Source of the DNA: Amoebophrya sp. A120 | Taxonomy: Eukaryota; Sar; Dinophyceae; Syndiniales; Amoebophryaceae | Direction: 5' to 3' | Assembly (NCBI GenBank): GCA_905178155.1 | Contig: CAJINV010000003.1 | Span: forward strand, 9,555,979 to 9,619,978 | Length of the DNA: 64,000 nt | Position numbers and translations under genes: made by a program | The notes under the pieces: generated by a model | Told to the model about the DNA's origin: nothing | The model's database searches: none | What the model saw: the letters and a program-made list of their open reading frames with translations, nothing else | Shown here: piece after piece, positions 10,661 through 22,495 of the stretch | Position numbering within the stretch: position 1 is the stretch's first letter | Layout: each line of letters begins with the position of its first letter

Positions 10661-13600
10661 GCCGCTAGGTAGGTTAGCGCGCCCCCGGCCTCACTACACA
10701 CAACGCACGGCCCTACGCTATGACGCGAGCGATAGGCCCCGAAGCCTCTTACGAATAAAGCGCGGGCCGAACTGTGTGGGGGCCCGGCTTTTTACCTATC
10801 AGCCATCACGCTGCAGCCGATATGCCTCGCAGGACCGGACCCCGAAGGGCACGGGGGTAATTTTTCCGGGGCCGATCCGTCGCTGGAATCAAGGGGGGCA
10901 ATCATCTCCCGATTGGAATCAATGGCGGCGATCGTCTCCGACTTGGAATCAATGGGGGCGCCTTCGTCCTAGTGTGAAAACGGGGAAAGGAACATGGGAA
11001 ATCGATTACATTTATGCCTTGGACGGTCGTTAGCATACAGAAGGGTGAATTTGCAGTGAATTTGTATTGCATGACTTGCATTTACTTCAAAAGAGAAGTG
11101 CGCTGCGTAAAGGGCTGGGCACGAGCCCAAGCAGCTCACGCAGCGTGAAGGGCTGCTCGGTGCCAGGTGGCACTTGCAGCACCGAAAGAAGTAGTGGTAG
11201 GTCTTGCTGGGGCCCGCCGGACTGTGTAGTGCATATGTAACCAAAGAGTGTGGGTCGTGGGGCTCTTGTTCATCTGCGCGTCTGCCTCAGAAGTTCCTCT
11301 CCGGAATGGTCGGGAGGGAGGGCGACGCCTGAACACAGGGGCACTAGTTCAACACGTGCGCTCTCACGAGTTGTGGTTGTGGCTTGGAATTGGATATCTG
11401 GGAGTAGCCTCGGGTGGAAAGGAAGGCACGACTCGGCTACGGGCACTAGCTTGCTTGGCCTGGTGTGCTCGGCTTACAACTCCCCAGGCGTGTTTTTGCC
11501 CCCGGAGCAAGTCTTTTTCGAGGTGGCTCTCAGGTCAAGAATTCTCTTGGTGAATTTTGAGGCTTTTTGTTTTTGCGACACTTTTTTGAAGCCCCCAAAC
11601 CCGGAGTTTCTCACGCGCTAGCGAATTTTGAAAAGGAGCCGGAGGCCAAAATTCACCGGCGCCCTTTTCAAAATTCACCCCAAAATTCACCGGGCGCCCA
11701 TTTTCGACCGTGATAAGCAAACTTTAGCGCAGAAAAGTGCTCAAAAAAGTGCACAGATAGGCCATGAGAAGGAACGCAAAGGGGGAAAAAGCGTAGTCCT
11801 CTGCTGCCCTAAGCCCGCCTGTATTCTGCTGAAAATGCCGCAAGATTTCACGCGCCTGCCGGGAAAATGCGTCAAAGCTCTCGGCCGGGTCCTTTCGTCC
11901 TTGCCTGCCTTCTTGCTTAGTTGTATGCGCTTCGCAGCCTTTATTTCTGGCGTCTTTGCCGCGGCTGCTGCAGTGCTCTTCTGCGAGAACCCGGAGGCGC
12001 AAAAACCTGCCCAAAGAATGGCGCCCGGGCCATGTCCTCTGGCTGCCCACTGCACAAATAAAGCCCGCGGCTGCTGCGCGGTGCAGGGCCTTCTACTTCC
12101 CAGAACAGGGCCAAGAGGGACAATGCCCCGGCGGGCCCAACTGCAATTTGGCATGCAAAATTCACTACAAATTCACCACTTCTCATGCTAACGGGTGTTA
12201 AAGCTCTAAATTACATCAGTCAAGCGCACGGCTTGGCTTTACTTTTCAGGCTTTCTATATATGACGGAATGCCAAAGCAATTCTTCGGCACTACAAAGGG
12301 GGGCTGCCAGGTAAAATCGAAACTGGTACTGGCGCGGCATTAAGTCGCTGTATATTATATATAACATGGCAAGAAAGGCGCGCGCTGTTCTTATCTGCCT
12401 TGCTGTGCCAATGCAAGCCCCCGCAGTTTGTTTCTCGCGACGCCTTGGCGATACCGATATCCCTCTACGCTCTGTTTTACTTTTTTAGAACGCGCCCACA
12501 AGAGTCCTCGTTTTTTGTTGCAGCCCCACCCGGCGGCGCATGTTCTCGAGGCGCGTCACGTATCCGCCTGTCGGAAGCGAGTGCGTAGCCCTCGGCCAAA
12601 GGCACAGGCCCGCCGTTGCTCCTTTTACCTTCGCATCGCGCTGCCCCCCCCCAGCGCTTGCAGGGCTTCCTCGGGGCCGGCCGATTTCATGCCGGCAACG
12701 GACACCCAAGAAACTCTTCGAGAAGTCGCGCCGCCGCGGTGGCGAGGCTCCCGGCCGGGCTGCTTTGTGTGGCCCGACGGCCGGGGCCCCGCGCTCGCCC
12801 CCGGGCCCGCCAAAGAATCGCCCAGCGCAGCCCCCCACTGTGTGGCCTCTGCGCGCACTACCTGTCCGTGGACAGGCCAACGGCCTCTCCAGGCGGCCTC
12901 CGGTTGGGGCTAGGCTTGCCGCCCAGCCGCCACATGGCACTCCGCCTACGCCGCCTAGCTAAGTAGGAATTGCCCGGGTCATCGCCCCAGGAGGCCGGCG
13001 GCCGTTGCCCTTTCGAAAAAATAAAAGGGACCGCGCCAGCCTCCGGCCCAAAACTTTCCGACAGGGCGACTGTCGGCTCCTCCCGAGGCTTTGGCTTTGG
13101 CCCAAGAAATGGGCCAGAGATTTTTTCCAAATTTTCTCGGGGATTTCTCCGGATTTGCAAAATTTTTGGTGCTGCCTAGCGCTTCCGGTTCTTCACAGAA
13201 CTTTCCCAGATTCGCTTCAAGAAGTGTCCAAAAAAAATTGGCAAGGCCCGCGGAAGTTCAGAACCTTCCCGGACTTCGGCAAGAATTTTTCGCGTTTTTT
13301 GCAATTTCTGCCGCTCTCTGGGTGTTTGGGTTCTGGCCAGAATTTTTTCAAATCATATATAGCAATTTGGGCGCAATATTATCGGGATTCGGCGGATTTT
13401 CCTCGGGCGACGCGTTCCGCTTGAGAGTGCATTTCCGTGGGGGCGCTGGGGTTGGATGTCGTGTCGGGGCCTTCGGGTGCCCCGGGCCGACGAGGCCACT
13501 GCGGTTAGGGCTAGGCGGGCAGACGGGCTCACTGTGTCAACGTGGGCAGCCTTTCACTACGTCCCACTACGGCCGAAGCGGCTCGCAGAGGATATTGGCG

Positions 13601-13933
13601 CGAGCTGTGGAGTGGGCCGCGGGAGCGTGCTGCCTCCGGCCACTTTGACTCGGGGGCGGAGGGTTGTTCGGCTGCGGCAGCTTCTCGGGCTTGCTACCTC
13701 TGCGGCATTCCGCCGGCCGGCCCTGTCGGACGGGGCCGGCGCGGTACGTTTTCGGCGCCTGGGCCCGCGACCCAGAAAAATCATGGCCGCGACCAGTCTC
13801 GCGGTCCTCGATTGTCCATTTCCGTCAAGAAAAATCTTGGGACTCTAATGGGCGCGTCCGGTCGTCCTCCCTAACTTTTTCGACAGTCAATAAAATAAAT
13901 TTGAATATGAAGGTCGCGCCCGGAGGGCGATAT

Positions 13934-14837
13934 TGGTAACCAAAAGCGTGCGAACCACCCCAGTCAGTGCGAAGGCTACCGCGCATCCCTTGACTTCCTG
14001 GTTAGGGCCGCGGTCCAAGAGTGGTGCCCGCGAGAGCCGCGCTCTCATCCTCTAACCAGGAAGCAAGGGCGCGCAAAAGACTGCGTTTTTTGGCGAGCAG
14101 CAATCCATCGCGCATAATGTTATGCACGAGGGCACGCTGGCCCGGGAAAATGCACAAACTTCAAAAAGTGAAACAATTCTCGCCATTTCTGGCAGCCTTT
14201 TTGGGCCACCCAGATCGAGCATTTCCAAGCGGAGTGAGGGTCGCAATTTTGGACCTCATACAGGTCGAAGACCGTGAGGGGTGGACACACCTCCACAGGC
14301 TTGATAATTGTTTTTTTATCGCCCAACCCCGGCGCCACGGGCCTCCGGACAAATTTGAAAACCACTTCTGAGCGGCAATTAATTTCCAAGCGGCTTTTGC
14401 TTTTTCAGCAAAAGCTGTCACTTTCAATCTCCAAGCGGCTGGAGCGGCCGAAGGGTGACGCGTTTTCGCCTATAAAACGCATCATACCATTGGCGTTAGC
14501 CGAAGCCGCCGCGTTCTTTTTTGAGATTCAGACCGGGCGGAGCTGCAAAGCTTCTCTTTTTTGCGCTCTTCCCGCTTGGTAATTGCTGTTTTGGCTGTTT
14601 TCGCTAAAATTCCCGCAAATTCTGCCCGATCCGCTTTCTCAAGGCAAAACACACTTGGAAGTGCCCGGCTTTGCGAGTGGTTCTTGCATACTCCCGAGGC
14701 CCTCCCATATGGCAACGGCAAAGCCTTCGCGCCGCGTTTGCGATGGATGAGCATCTCGCAAAGAGCGCTTTGCGCGCGGGGGCGAGCTTGCGAGCCCCCG
14801 CGTAGCTTGCGAGCGCTTGCGCACGCTTTGGTTACCA
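13934..14837. mobile_element. Terminal-inverted-repeat element, copy 1 (904 bp)
   Basis: The left end reads tggtaaccaaaagcgtgcg and the right end reads cgcacgctttggttacca, a near-perfect inverted repeat of about 18 bases differing by one base in a run. Diverged copies with the same internal order lie at about 27720-28543 and 49659-50605. Shared internal landmarks are 'gccgcgctctcatcctc', 'gggcgcgcaaaag', 'cctcccatatggcaa' and 'gcgagcgcttgcgcac'. A second inverted pair, cttcctggttag / ctaaccaggaag, at about 13995-14064 can form a hairpin. There is no transposase frame, so it looks like a MITE-like DNA element. No clear target-site duplication was found. Confidence 0.7.
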
Positions 14838-14955
14838 GATGAGTATCCGGGCCGGTTACACTATATGCACAAAGAGTCTTTGTCAAAGACATCACATCAG
14901 ACACACACGCAAAAGACGAAACTATAATTACCATTGGGGATTGGCATGGGGATAC

Positions 14956-17618
14956 TTCCACCCCACTCATTTCGACGATCCGGAGTCGGTCAACAGGCAA
15001 CGCGCCGCGCTTTTCGTCTTCTTTCGAGAGTTTTTGGAAAGCTTTGTAGCTTCGTGTTTGGGGATCGTAAACCTGCCAGGTTCCTGCGATGTCCCGGGGA
15101 TCTTCCGCACTGTCTACGACCTGCGCCGTCATCGCAGCCGGGGGCTTTGGTAGGGACGCGATAGCGGGGCTCTCGGCAATAAGCCATTTGTTTTTCGCCT
15201 CGTTCATGAACAGGTAACGCTCACAATGTACAGTCCCAAGGAGCCCGGTTCTGCATCGATAATGCTTGAAAATGGGAACGCCGAAAGTTTCAGAGAGGCG
15301 CCAATATACACCATTCATCAGCTCGTTCTCCCCGGAGGCGCCTACAAGCCATAAGTCGTCTTCCGGTAGGGTCAGATCTGTGTCTTCACGAATGACGGCA
15401 GATTCGTCCGGCGCACCGAAAGCATGTTCTTTCTCGTTTTTGTCCAATTTGTATTGGCCTGTCTGCCCCATTTTGTCCTGCTCACCTTTTGCTGTCTCGT
15501 CGGGTCTGGCTTCTTTCGCTGCAGCGCGCATGCCGGCTCGCGCCTGCATAATTGCTCCGAACACGGGGTGATTGTCAAACCCGCTGATTGGCGGGCCCTT
15601 CACTGTAAATGGCATGATACACTTGTCATGCATGAATATGACGTTCTCGTGAATGTATCGGTCGTCCTCAACCGTCGCTATTCCGTGCATCTCATCCTCA
15701 TAGAAGTTCGTATGCGTTGGATCAGAGCCGGCGAAATATTTCCACCGACCGTCGTGCGTTTGCCATCTACCACGGCCATGGCGCTTTCCTTCCTTGAAAG
15801 CGCCATTGTAAACACCCGTCTCGTGGTAGGAAATACCCTGGCCACTCTGCTGGTCCTTATGCCAGTTGCCAACGTATGAAATTTCTTCGTGCTTTTTGTC
15901 TTCTGGTAGAGAGCTTTTATAGGGGAGCCCTCCCATCCAAGCACGAAACAGCGTCGGGTTCCGCTCCTGCAGCTTTGGTCGAAACAAGACTCCCTCTCCT
16001 TCGCGGAGACCATCCTCCAACACCTCGCCATAGTATAACGATTCGTCATCGCAGAGGAGCCAGCACTTCTCGTCTTCTGTAGTGTAGAACTTATCCTCGC
16101 GGAAGGTGCCTTTGTACATGAATTTAAGAAATTCTGTAAAGACCAGCCGGCACTTTCGTGTCGTTGGATCTACTCCAGGCTGTTCGCGGTCCTCGCTGTA
16201 CCGCTTCAGCAAGTCTTCGCCCGCGTAATCCAAGAACTTTCTTCGATCGTCGTCGATCTGAACAAGCTGCCAGCCTAACGATATACCCGCGTGATGTGCT
16301 TTACAGGCTTTATTTGCAGTTTCTGCTGCGGCAGCAGATACATCTGCGCCACCTTCTTCGTCCCCCTTTTTCTTGCGCTTTGCCTTCTTTTTGTCTGCGG
16401 TGCCTTCTGCTTCGGCTTCAGCGCCATGGAAACCTTTCCCCGGAATGCAAACCGCACTGACAAAAACGTCTCCCAGCTCGCCACCAAGCAGCTCGACATC
16501 TCCAATGGCTTCGCCAAAATTATCGTACTCGACCACGACCTCCCTCCGGGTTTTCTCCATATCTTCAGCGCACAACACACCCCGTCCCTCACGTAAATTA
16601 TCGCGAAAAGGGCCCCGGTAGACGATATCCGTTGGTAGCATAATCTGTCCATACCCGTGTCGCTTGTCCTCTTCCCATTCCCCTTCATACCACTTATAGC
16701 CAAAAGCGTCGTACTTGTCGGGCGGAACCACTTGCTTTCCAAAGCCATTCTTCTTATCTTGTTTCCACTGCCCACGGTATACAATGTTACTTGTGTGGTC
16801 AACGGACTCACCCTCACCATTCCGCTGGCCGTCTGCCCACTCTCCGTCGTAATGATAGATGTCTCTGAACTCGCCCCCGTCTTGCTCCGCACGCTGGACA
16901 AGGCGACCTGTTCCATGTGGCTTGCCAAACTGAAAGGTGCCCTCATAGGCTGAATCGTCTGCGTAGATTGCCTTCCCTTCGTACATGTGCAGAGACTCTC
17001 CGGCCTTCATTTGGTAGACGTCCAATCCAAATTCATACGGAGCGGCTCCAGCAAGCTGCAAATTTCGATTATCCACGGGGAGAAAGCGCCAAAATTTAAA
17101 GTGTTTTTTTCCGCTTTCGTCTTCCATGTCGGGTATCCGATCAATCTCGTAATTCTTTGACTCAGGCCATTCTATCGCAAAGTTCTGCATCAAGTACTTT
17201 CGCGTTTCGCCCCAATCACTGCGGAACTCGCCCTCAAAAGAAAGCATCTGGGCTGGATCGATCTGGGGCAGAGGTATGTAACTGTCCGCCTTCGCAGCTT
17301 GTCTCCTTTGCGCATCAATGACATTCGGGACCTTCGCGATGACGCTATTTTCGACGTAAAGCTTTCCCTGGCCGTGAAACAAATCATCCCGAAAATTTCC
17401 TTCGTAAACCTTGGAAATACCTTTCCGCTGTTGCGAGCTCAGTAGAGTCATCACCCCACGGCGTCGCGTGGGGTCTTGAGTGCTTTGCTCCCAATAATAA
17501 TCTTTGAAAGTTTCCACGTAAGCGCGCACATTAGCGAAATTCGGGGGACTAGCTGCAACAACATCTGGCAGCTGTGCTGATGAGCGGGCGGCGACCCCGC
17601 TCAAAAAATATTCCGCAT
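14956..17618 (-). CDS. MORN-repeat exon of giant membrane protein
   Basis: This is an 888-codon exon. It is dominated by MORN repeats, about eight units with the pattern YxGxWxxGxxxGxGxxx: YEGNFRDDLFHGQGKLY, YDGEWADGQRNGEGE, WYEGEWEEDKRHGYGQI, YRGPFRDNLREGRGVL, YVGNWHKDQQSGQGISY and YNGAFKEGKRHGRGRW, plus weaker ones. A Lys-rich stretch (KKKAKRKKKGDEE) falls in the middle. The C-terminal part holds an aromatic module (ENELMNGVYW, RYLFMNEAKNKWLIAES, WQVYDPQTRSYKAF), then begins a second one at SGVE. MORN repeats in other proteins bind phospholipid or act as scaffolds. The acceptor (AATACGCAG before 17618, phase 1) joins GYGKLY to YAEYFLSG. A more pyrimidine-rich acceptor near 17653 has the wrong phase. 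The open frame continues past 14956, but that part overlaps the inverted-repeat element and is rejected as coding. Confidence 0.85.
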
Positions 17619-19388
17619 CTGCGTATTTTTTTTTTGCTGTGCAGCTGAAAGGGTGGGAAAAGGCATCTTCACATGAAACTTTTTCGGTTTTGCTGAGTAT
17701 GAGTTTTTTCAATGCACTAGAGAACGCTGACGCAGGGCCGCCCCGGGTCTGGAAGGCCTTCTTGGAAGAAAAAGAGCAAGCGAAGCGCGGGCGCGGGCGA
17801 GGTCAAGAGCAGGCATGTAGCCTTTTCTTCGAACCGCCTGTCGCAAAATGTCACGCCGTGCCGCATTTTTTTTCCTTCGAATGAAGCCTGGCCGCGAAAC
17901 TGCGTCCACGCCTCATTTGGATATGGCTAAACGCACGATGGAGCTGGTCAGGCGACCAGCCATCCTCTAACTGGCTGTGGCTGCGTTTGAAAATCGCACG
18001 GCGTGGGGAATTGAAAACATACATAGCAAACTTGAGCAAGCTGCGCGAGGTGCTCACTTACTAATAATGCTCAACGTTTGCAGACTTTAGGACGCAAACA
18101 GGTACAAATATGGCGCGCACGCTAGAACCCGTTTTATCTACATCTACGTACTAGTGTGAATCTGAATGGATGAAAAAAACTCACAGACCGCTTTTTTTTC
18201 TTTGCCTTCGCGCTTTGACAGTTGCTTTGCTGTTTGTCAAAAAGATTTCACTCGACGTAGCTAGCTACGCACGACGAGCGTACTAACACTTCAGGCCAAA
18301 GCGCAAGCATGCTAATAGTGTTTTACCTTGCATTTCTTTAATGAGGCTAGCAACGCGAAATGTGTAACCCGGAGGAATCCTTCCGGGCTTGCGATACAAG
18401 ACAAACCGGCGGGCTAAGCCGACTCAAGGCGACAGAACCACACCCGCAAATCTGACGCGCATACCCCGGAAGAGTTATAGGACTCGGAACACCCCCCCCC
18501 CCCCAATTATTTATTGGACTCGGCTCGCGGCCAAACATGACGAAGACGCCAAACGAATACTCCGCCCGAAGGGTATTCGGTTGGGCTATTCGCGTTCGCC
18601 TTGATTTGCCGTCGTTACGTATAATCAAGAACGCCGGACAAGATAGCCGGGGAGCATGGAAAACGGAGGGAAGTACTCTGCGACCTGGATGAACTCCGGT
18701 CGACAGGATCCGAAGCGGCGCGGCATGCTTGTCGAGGACATTTTGCTGCGCTCGTTGCAGGGCGGATGGAGCTCTAGGACGGTATTTTTCTCGGATTTGC
18801 CGCGCTTTTAGGATGCGCGCGCGCTACCCAAAGGGCCGCCTGAAGATTTTTGATGAGTAGGCGCAGGCTTTGAAGAATGCGGGCGGCCTGCTTTCTCAAC
18901 ACGACACGCCATGCCGGTTGTTTGCAAAAGCAAAACGCCGCGGGCGGCCGCATCCCAAAATTGCAAAGCGTAGCGCCGCGCGCGCGCTGGCTGCTGCGAA
19001 GACCTGCCGACTGCCACTATTGCGAGGCTGCCTGGCGCCAATTGCGAGGCGCTGCCGCCACTTCTTTTGGCCTAGTTCTAGTTGCAGAATTGCAGACCAT
19101 TAACGAGCAAGGAGTCGCGCGCGCGCGGCTCTGGTGCAACAGCGAATCCGTTCGCCTGATCCTTCGCCAAGCGGGTAGTGCTAGGCAGTGCTCGCCATTT
19201 ACTTACTAACTTCTCCAGCTGCGTCAGAGACTGCGACTGCAGCTTCCACCCATCTCGTCAGCAAATCGCTGACTCGAAAACGTCGGGAGCGTGAAAAGAA
19301 AACGGAATGAAGCTGGCGGCGTGTGGCTCTTCGCTATATTTTGCTAATATGCAGGCAAGTGTGGATCTTTTGCTTTTCAAGGATTAAC
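17619..19388 (-). other. Intron (1.77 kb)
   Basis: The donor GTTAAT starts at 19388 and the acceptor ends at 17619. Contents are unremarkable: a run of 13 C at 18492-18504 and AT-rich pieces around 18100-18350. No exon-like frame or known repeat was recognised. A short piece at about 18870-19210 is GC-rich, with overlapping frames that I regard as noise. Confidence 0.6.
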
Positions 19389-22221
19389 AATAAAGCTTTC
19401 CATATCCGCATCTTTTTCCGTCTGCCCAATCGCCTGCATAAAGCGGATGCTTTTCTTCATCCTCGATATCCCCTTCACCCGCCCAAAGATTACCATGACC
19501 ATGAGGCATGTGCTGCTGAAACCCTCCTACGTAGACCCGACCATCTGGCCACTTCTGCTCGCCTTGCCCGTGTCGCATGTAGATCCCACCGACAAATTGG
19601 TGATCCGCTACTTGTCCCTCGTAGTGTCGAATAAACGATTGCTTCTTTTCCATTTCGCTGTCTTGCACAACCGCTTCCCAAAGTTCAAAGTACTCAAGTC
19701 GACACATGATTTCGAGCCGTTCTTCATAAATGTCAGCGCATTTCCAGTCAGGATCTAGCGCCAGGCGCAACTGCCGCCACTCTTTTTTGTCTACGAAGCG
19801 CGACGCGACCCGCAGCGATACTTTGCTTAGTGTGCGATTCAGAGTGACGGTCATAAAATAGCTCAGTGGCACGCGGTACTGCAACACGGACTGGTCGTTG
19901 TCGGCGAACGCTTCGCCACTAGCCGGCGCCATTTCAGCACGTGAAATTCCTCCACTTTCCTGCGCGTCCATTTGCTTGAAAAGTTTAAGGCAAAATGAAT
20001 GGATTTCGTCTTCATGCCCGACCAATTTCGGCTCGTAATCTGTCACCAATATCTTTACTCCGGCAATAAATTGATCTGCATCCATTTCACAACTGCGAGT
20101 CAGGGCACTCCAAAGCTCATGCACTTCGTTGAAATCTTCGTGATCTAGCGCCCAGTCCCGCAGCTTGGCTAGTTTCGGACTATGCGGAGGATGGTCGAGC
20201 AAGTTGTGAACGTCTTTAACCCCAAAGTCGGATAATTTTTTTTCGGCACACCACTGCTCCATCAAAGTCTTGCATAGCTCCTCAGGATCTTCATCCGGAA
20301 AAATTTGGTTCTCCGACAGCATGGTTTTGAGTCCCTCGCGAACTGCTGCAGTCTCGAAACGTAGATCCCGGGTCAAAAAAGTCCAAACCGCGTTGTAGCT
20401 TTCGAAAGCTGCCAACAGGAACTTTCTGAATGGTGCCAGGTCTTCTATGTTTTGATCTTTCCATCGAAGTTGAACGAAGTTACTCGCAAGGCTAACCAGC
20501 ACATCCTTGCGGAAGGTGCGACTCATTTTTCCCTGATCAGGAAAGACAATGTTCACAGCCTTCAAATAGAGCTCTTGGGCCTTTTGCAAGTACGGTGACT
20601 CAAAGGTCCGTCGCTGCACCGCCATCTTTGAACTAAGGACCATTTTCCGAACTTTTCCGGCTGTCCTTTGTGCTTCGGCTTGCGCATGATCGACGACGCG
20701 CAGTCCGGGATCTATTACCCAACCGAAGCCATCTGAGCCGGGCTCAGCGACAGAAAAAGGCTCGTCAATCATGTCTGGCGTGGCGACAGCGTCAGTTGAA
20801 AACGCCCAGGGGCCACCGATATATTTTGCTTCGTGTATAGAAGCTCCTAGCTCCGGGCTTAGAATCCATCGATCACGCCCATCCCAATAGAGAAACAGGT
20901 CGTCCTCGTCATGCGTGAAGTATAGTTTTTCATTGAGGCGCCCGCCTTTCATGTACTTTCCTACCATTTCATGGTACGTAAGTCCTTCGGTGGGCTCCAA
21001 AATTTCAACGCCTTCGATCTCGGTGTACTCCTTAATAATTACTTCTGCGACGTGATTCGGAATCGCATCGGGTTTCCAAATCTTATTGGGCTTAATCTGG
21101 TCTGACATGGCTACGTAGTGCACAACCTTTTTACTCTCGTGAACGGCTTTCTTTTCGTAGAGTTCGAGTTTATCCTCCAATGCTGCACAAAACGCGCCAT
21201 GATCTTCGATTCTGCCGAACTTTTTCTTTTTCACGGTGCTGCCGTCGCGCGCGCTCCGTTCCTCAAACTGCCTCAATGCCTCCTCCCGTGCAGCAAGTTT
21301 ATCGCTGGACCTATTCAGATCCCCTGCGCCCTCTTTTTTTTTCATTTCCTCCTCCTTTTTGTATTGCTCCACGTCGACAATTTTATCACCGACTTTTCTT
21401 TGCGTCGGCCCCTTCCTTTCTTTTTCTTTTATGGATGCTTTTTTCGCAGCCATTTCGGTTTCGCGAGCGCAGGCTTTGTAGAACTTGAGCGTCCTGGCTT
21501 TTTCTTCTATTTGCTCTTGTTCATCAGATAGAGCTTCGACTTCTGGCATAGTTAGAATATTTGCCTTCTTTTGCTTCGCTTCTTGCTCCTTCGTCAGCGG
21601 CCGTTTTGCGAGATCTTCTTCATCCTCCTCGTCACTACTCATCAACTCATGGGGGTCTATGTCCAGAATCTGACGCTCGGTTTCTCCAACGACCTTGGCA
21701 ATTTCATTCAAAACTTTTGGCGCAAGAGCGACTAGTGCAGAGTACCCGTACGCTGTGGGCCCTTTCTTCACCATATTCTTCACGAATTTTACCCGCTTCG
21801 CTTTTTTCTGCTGCTCTTTTTGATTGTAGGATCGAATCTGGTACTTGAAACCGCTTGTCAGCTTTTCGTCCTCAGTGTATTCCTTTTCGTCGAACTTGTG
21901 ATTGTTGAACGCCCCTGTAATGGGAACGTTCTCTACTTTACCGTCGTGCCGTACACGCCTCTGGCACAGCGCCGTTGTCAAAATGGGGGACCAGGAACTT
22001 TTGACCTTTTCGACCCCGATAGGATTTGTATACCCAATAAAGTCGTCCATACCACCTGGATCCGCGTCCCACACACTAAAAGTAATCGAGGTCTCACCCG
22101 GTGCCAAGTCGAAAGCTATCTCTTGGTTCCATGTTGCCCCTTCATAGAGTTTCAGCTCATCCTCATACTCGCCCTCCACTACTGTCGTCATCCGGTCTTC
22201 CGGAAAACTCAGCGTGGGATC
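19389..22221 (-). CDS. C2 / EF-hand / MORN exon of giant membrane protein
   Basis: This 944-codon exon starts after acceptor TTTCATAG with DPTLSFPEDRM. Its first ~60 residues complete a C2-type beta-sandwich (ATWNQEIAFDL, ITFSVWDADPGGMDDFIGY) begun in the upstream exon; the acidic DADPGGMDD resembles the calcium loop. A highly charged helical region follows (about 21850-21150). Next is one aromatic module (LYFTHDEDDLFLYWDGRDRW at about 20930-20860) and a helical segment. A canonical EF-hand loop DAQESGGISRAE lies near 19971-19936, with a possible degenerate partner just upstream. Three MORN units close the exon (GGIYMRHGQGEQKWPDG, YVGGFQQHMPHGHGNLW, YAGDWADGKRCGYGKLY). The exon ends at 19389 with donor GTTAAT, splitting the last codon after one base. 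The role is inferred to be cytoplasmic calcium and membrane sensing. Confidence 0.85.
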
Positions 22222-22495
22222 CTATGAAAGTGCACAACTACCCCTCCCCTCCGTTTGTCATGCAAAAGCCCAAACCCACGCCCACCCCTCGCCTTTCCCA
22301 AGCCCTCGCCTTTTAGCACAGTCTGCGATAGCGACAGCTTTCGGAACCCTAAAGTGTACAACAGTCCATGTGTGGATTTGTCACGCAGACACTGCATGCA
22401 TATTCTTCCTTTCGTTGCTGCTCGTCATTCAATGTAGGTAAATGAGGGGGAGGGGGACTTGTGCCCTCTCATAGATCCTCGGCCTCATGGAGAAC

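Larger units (their letters stand above)
9604..14955 (-). other. Last intron (5.35 kb), GC-rich and repeat-filled
   Basis: The intron runs from donor GTATCC at 14955 to acceptor CAG at 9604. It holds a copy of GC-rich repeat family C (about 10390-10660), a near-triplicated 'tggaatcaa' stretch at about 10876-10950 with a period near 29 bases, and the terminal-inverted-repeat element at 13934-14837. Around 11620-11710 is a local inverted pattern built from 'aaattcacc' and 'gaattttga'. I see no additional exon. Confidence 0.55.

Noticed and set aside
14482-14955. C-terminal extension of the MORN exon frame
   Set aside because: The frame stays open past the donor at 14955, but its translation here (for example ALPLPYGRASG) comes from the inverted-repeat element, whose other copy at 28300-28550 translates similarly. 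It is intron.
18492-18504. Run of 13 C
   Set aside because: Simple homopolymer in an intron; length is easily a sequencing or slippage effect.
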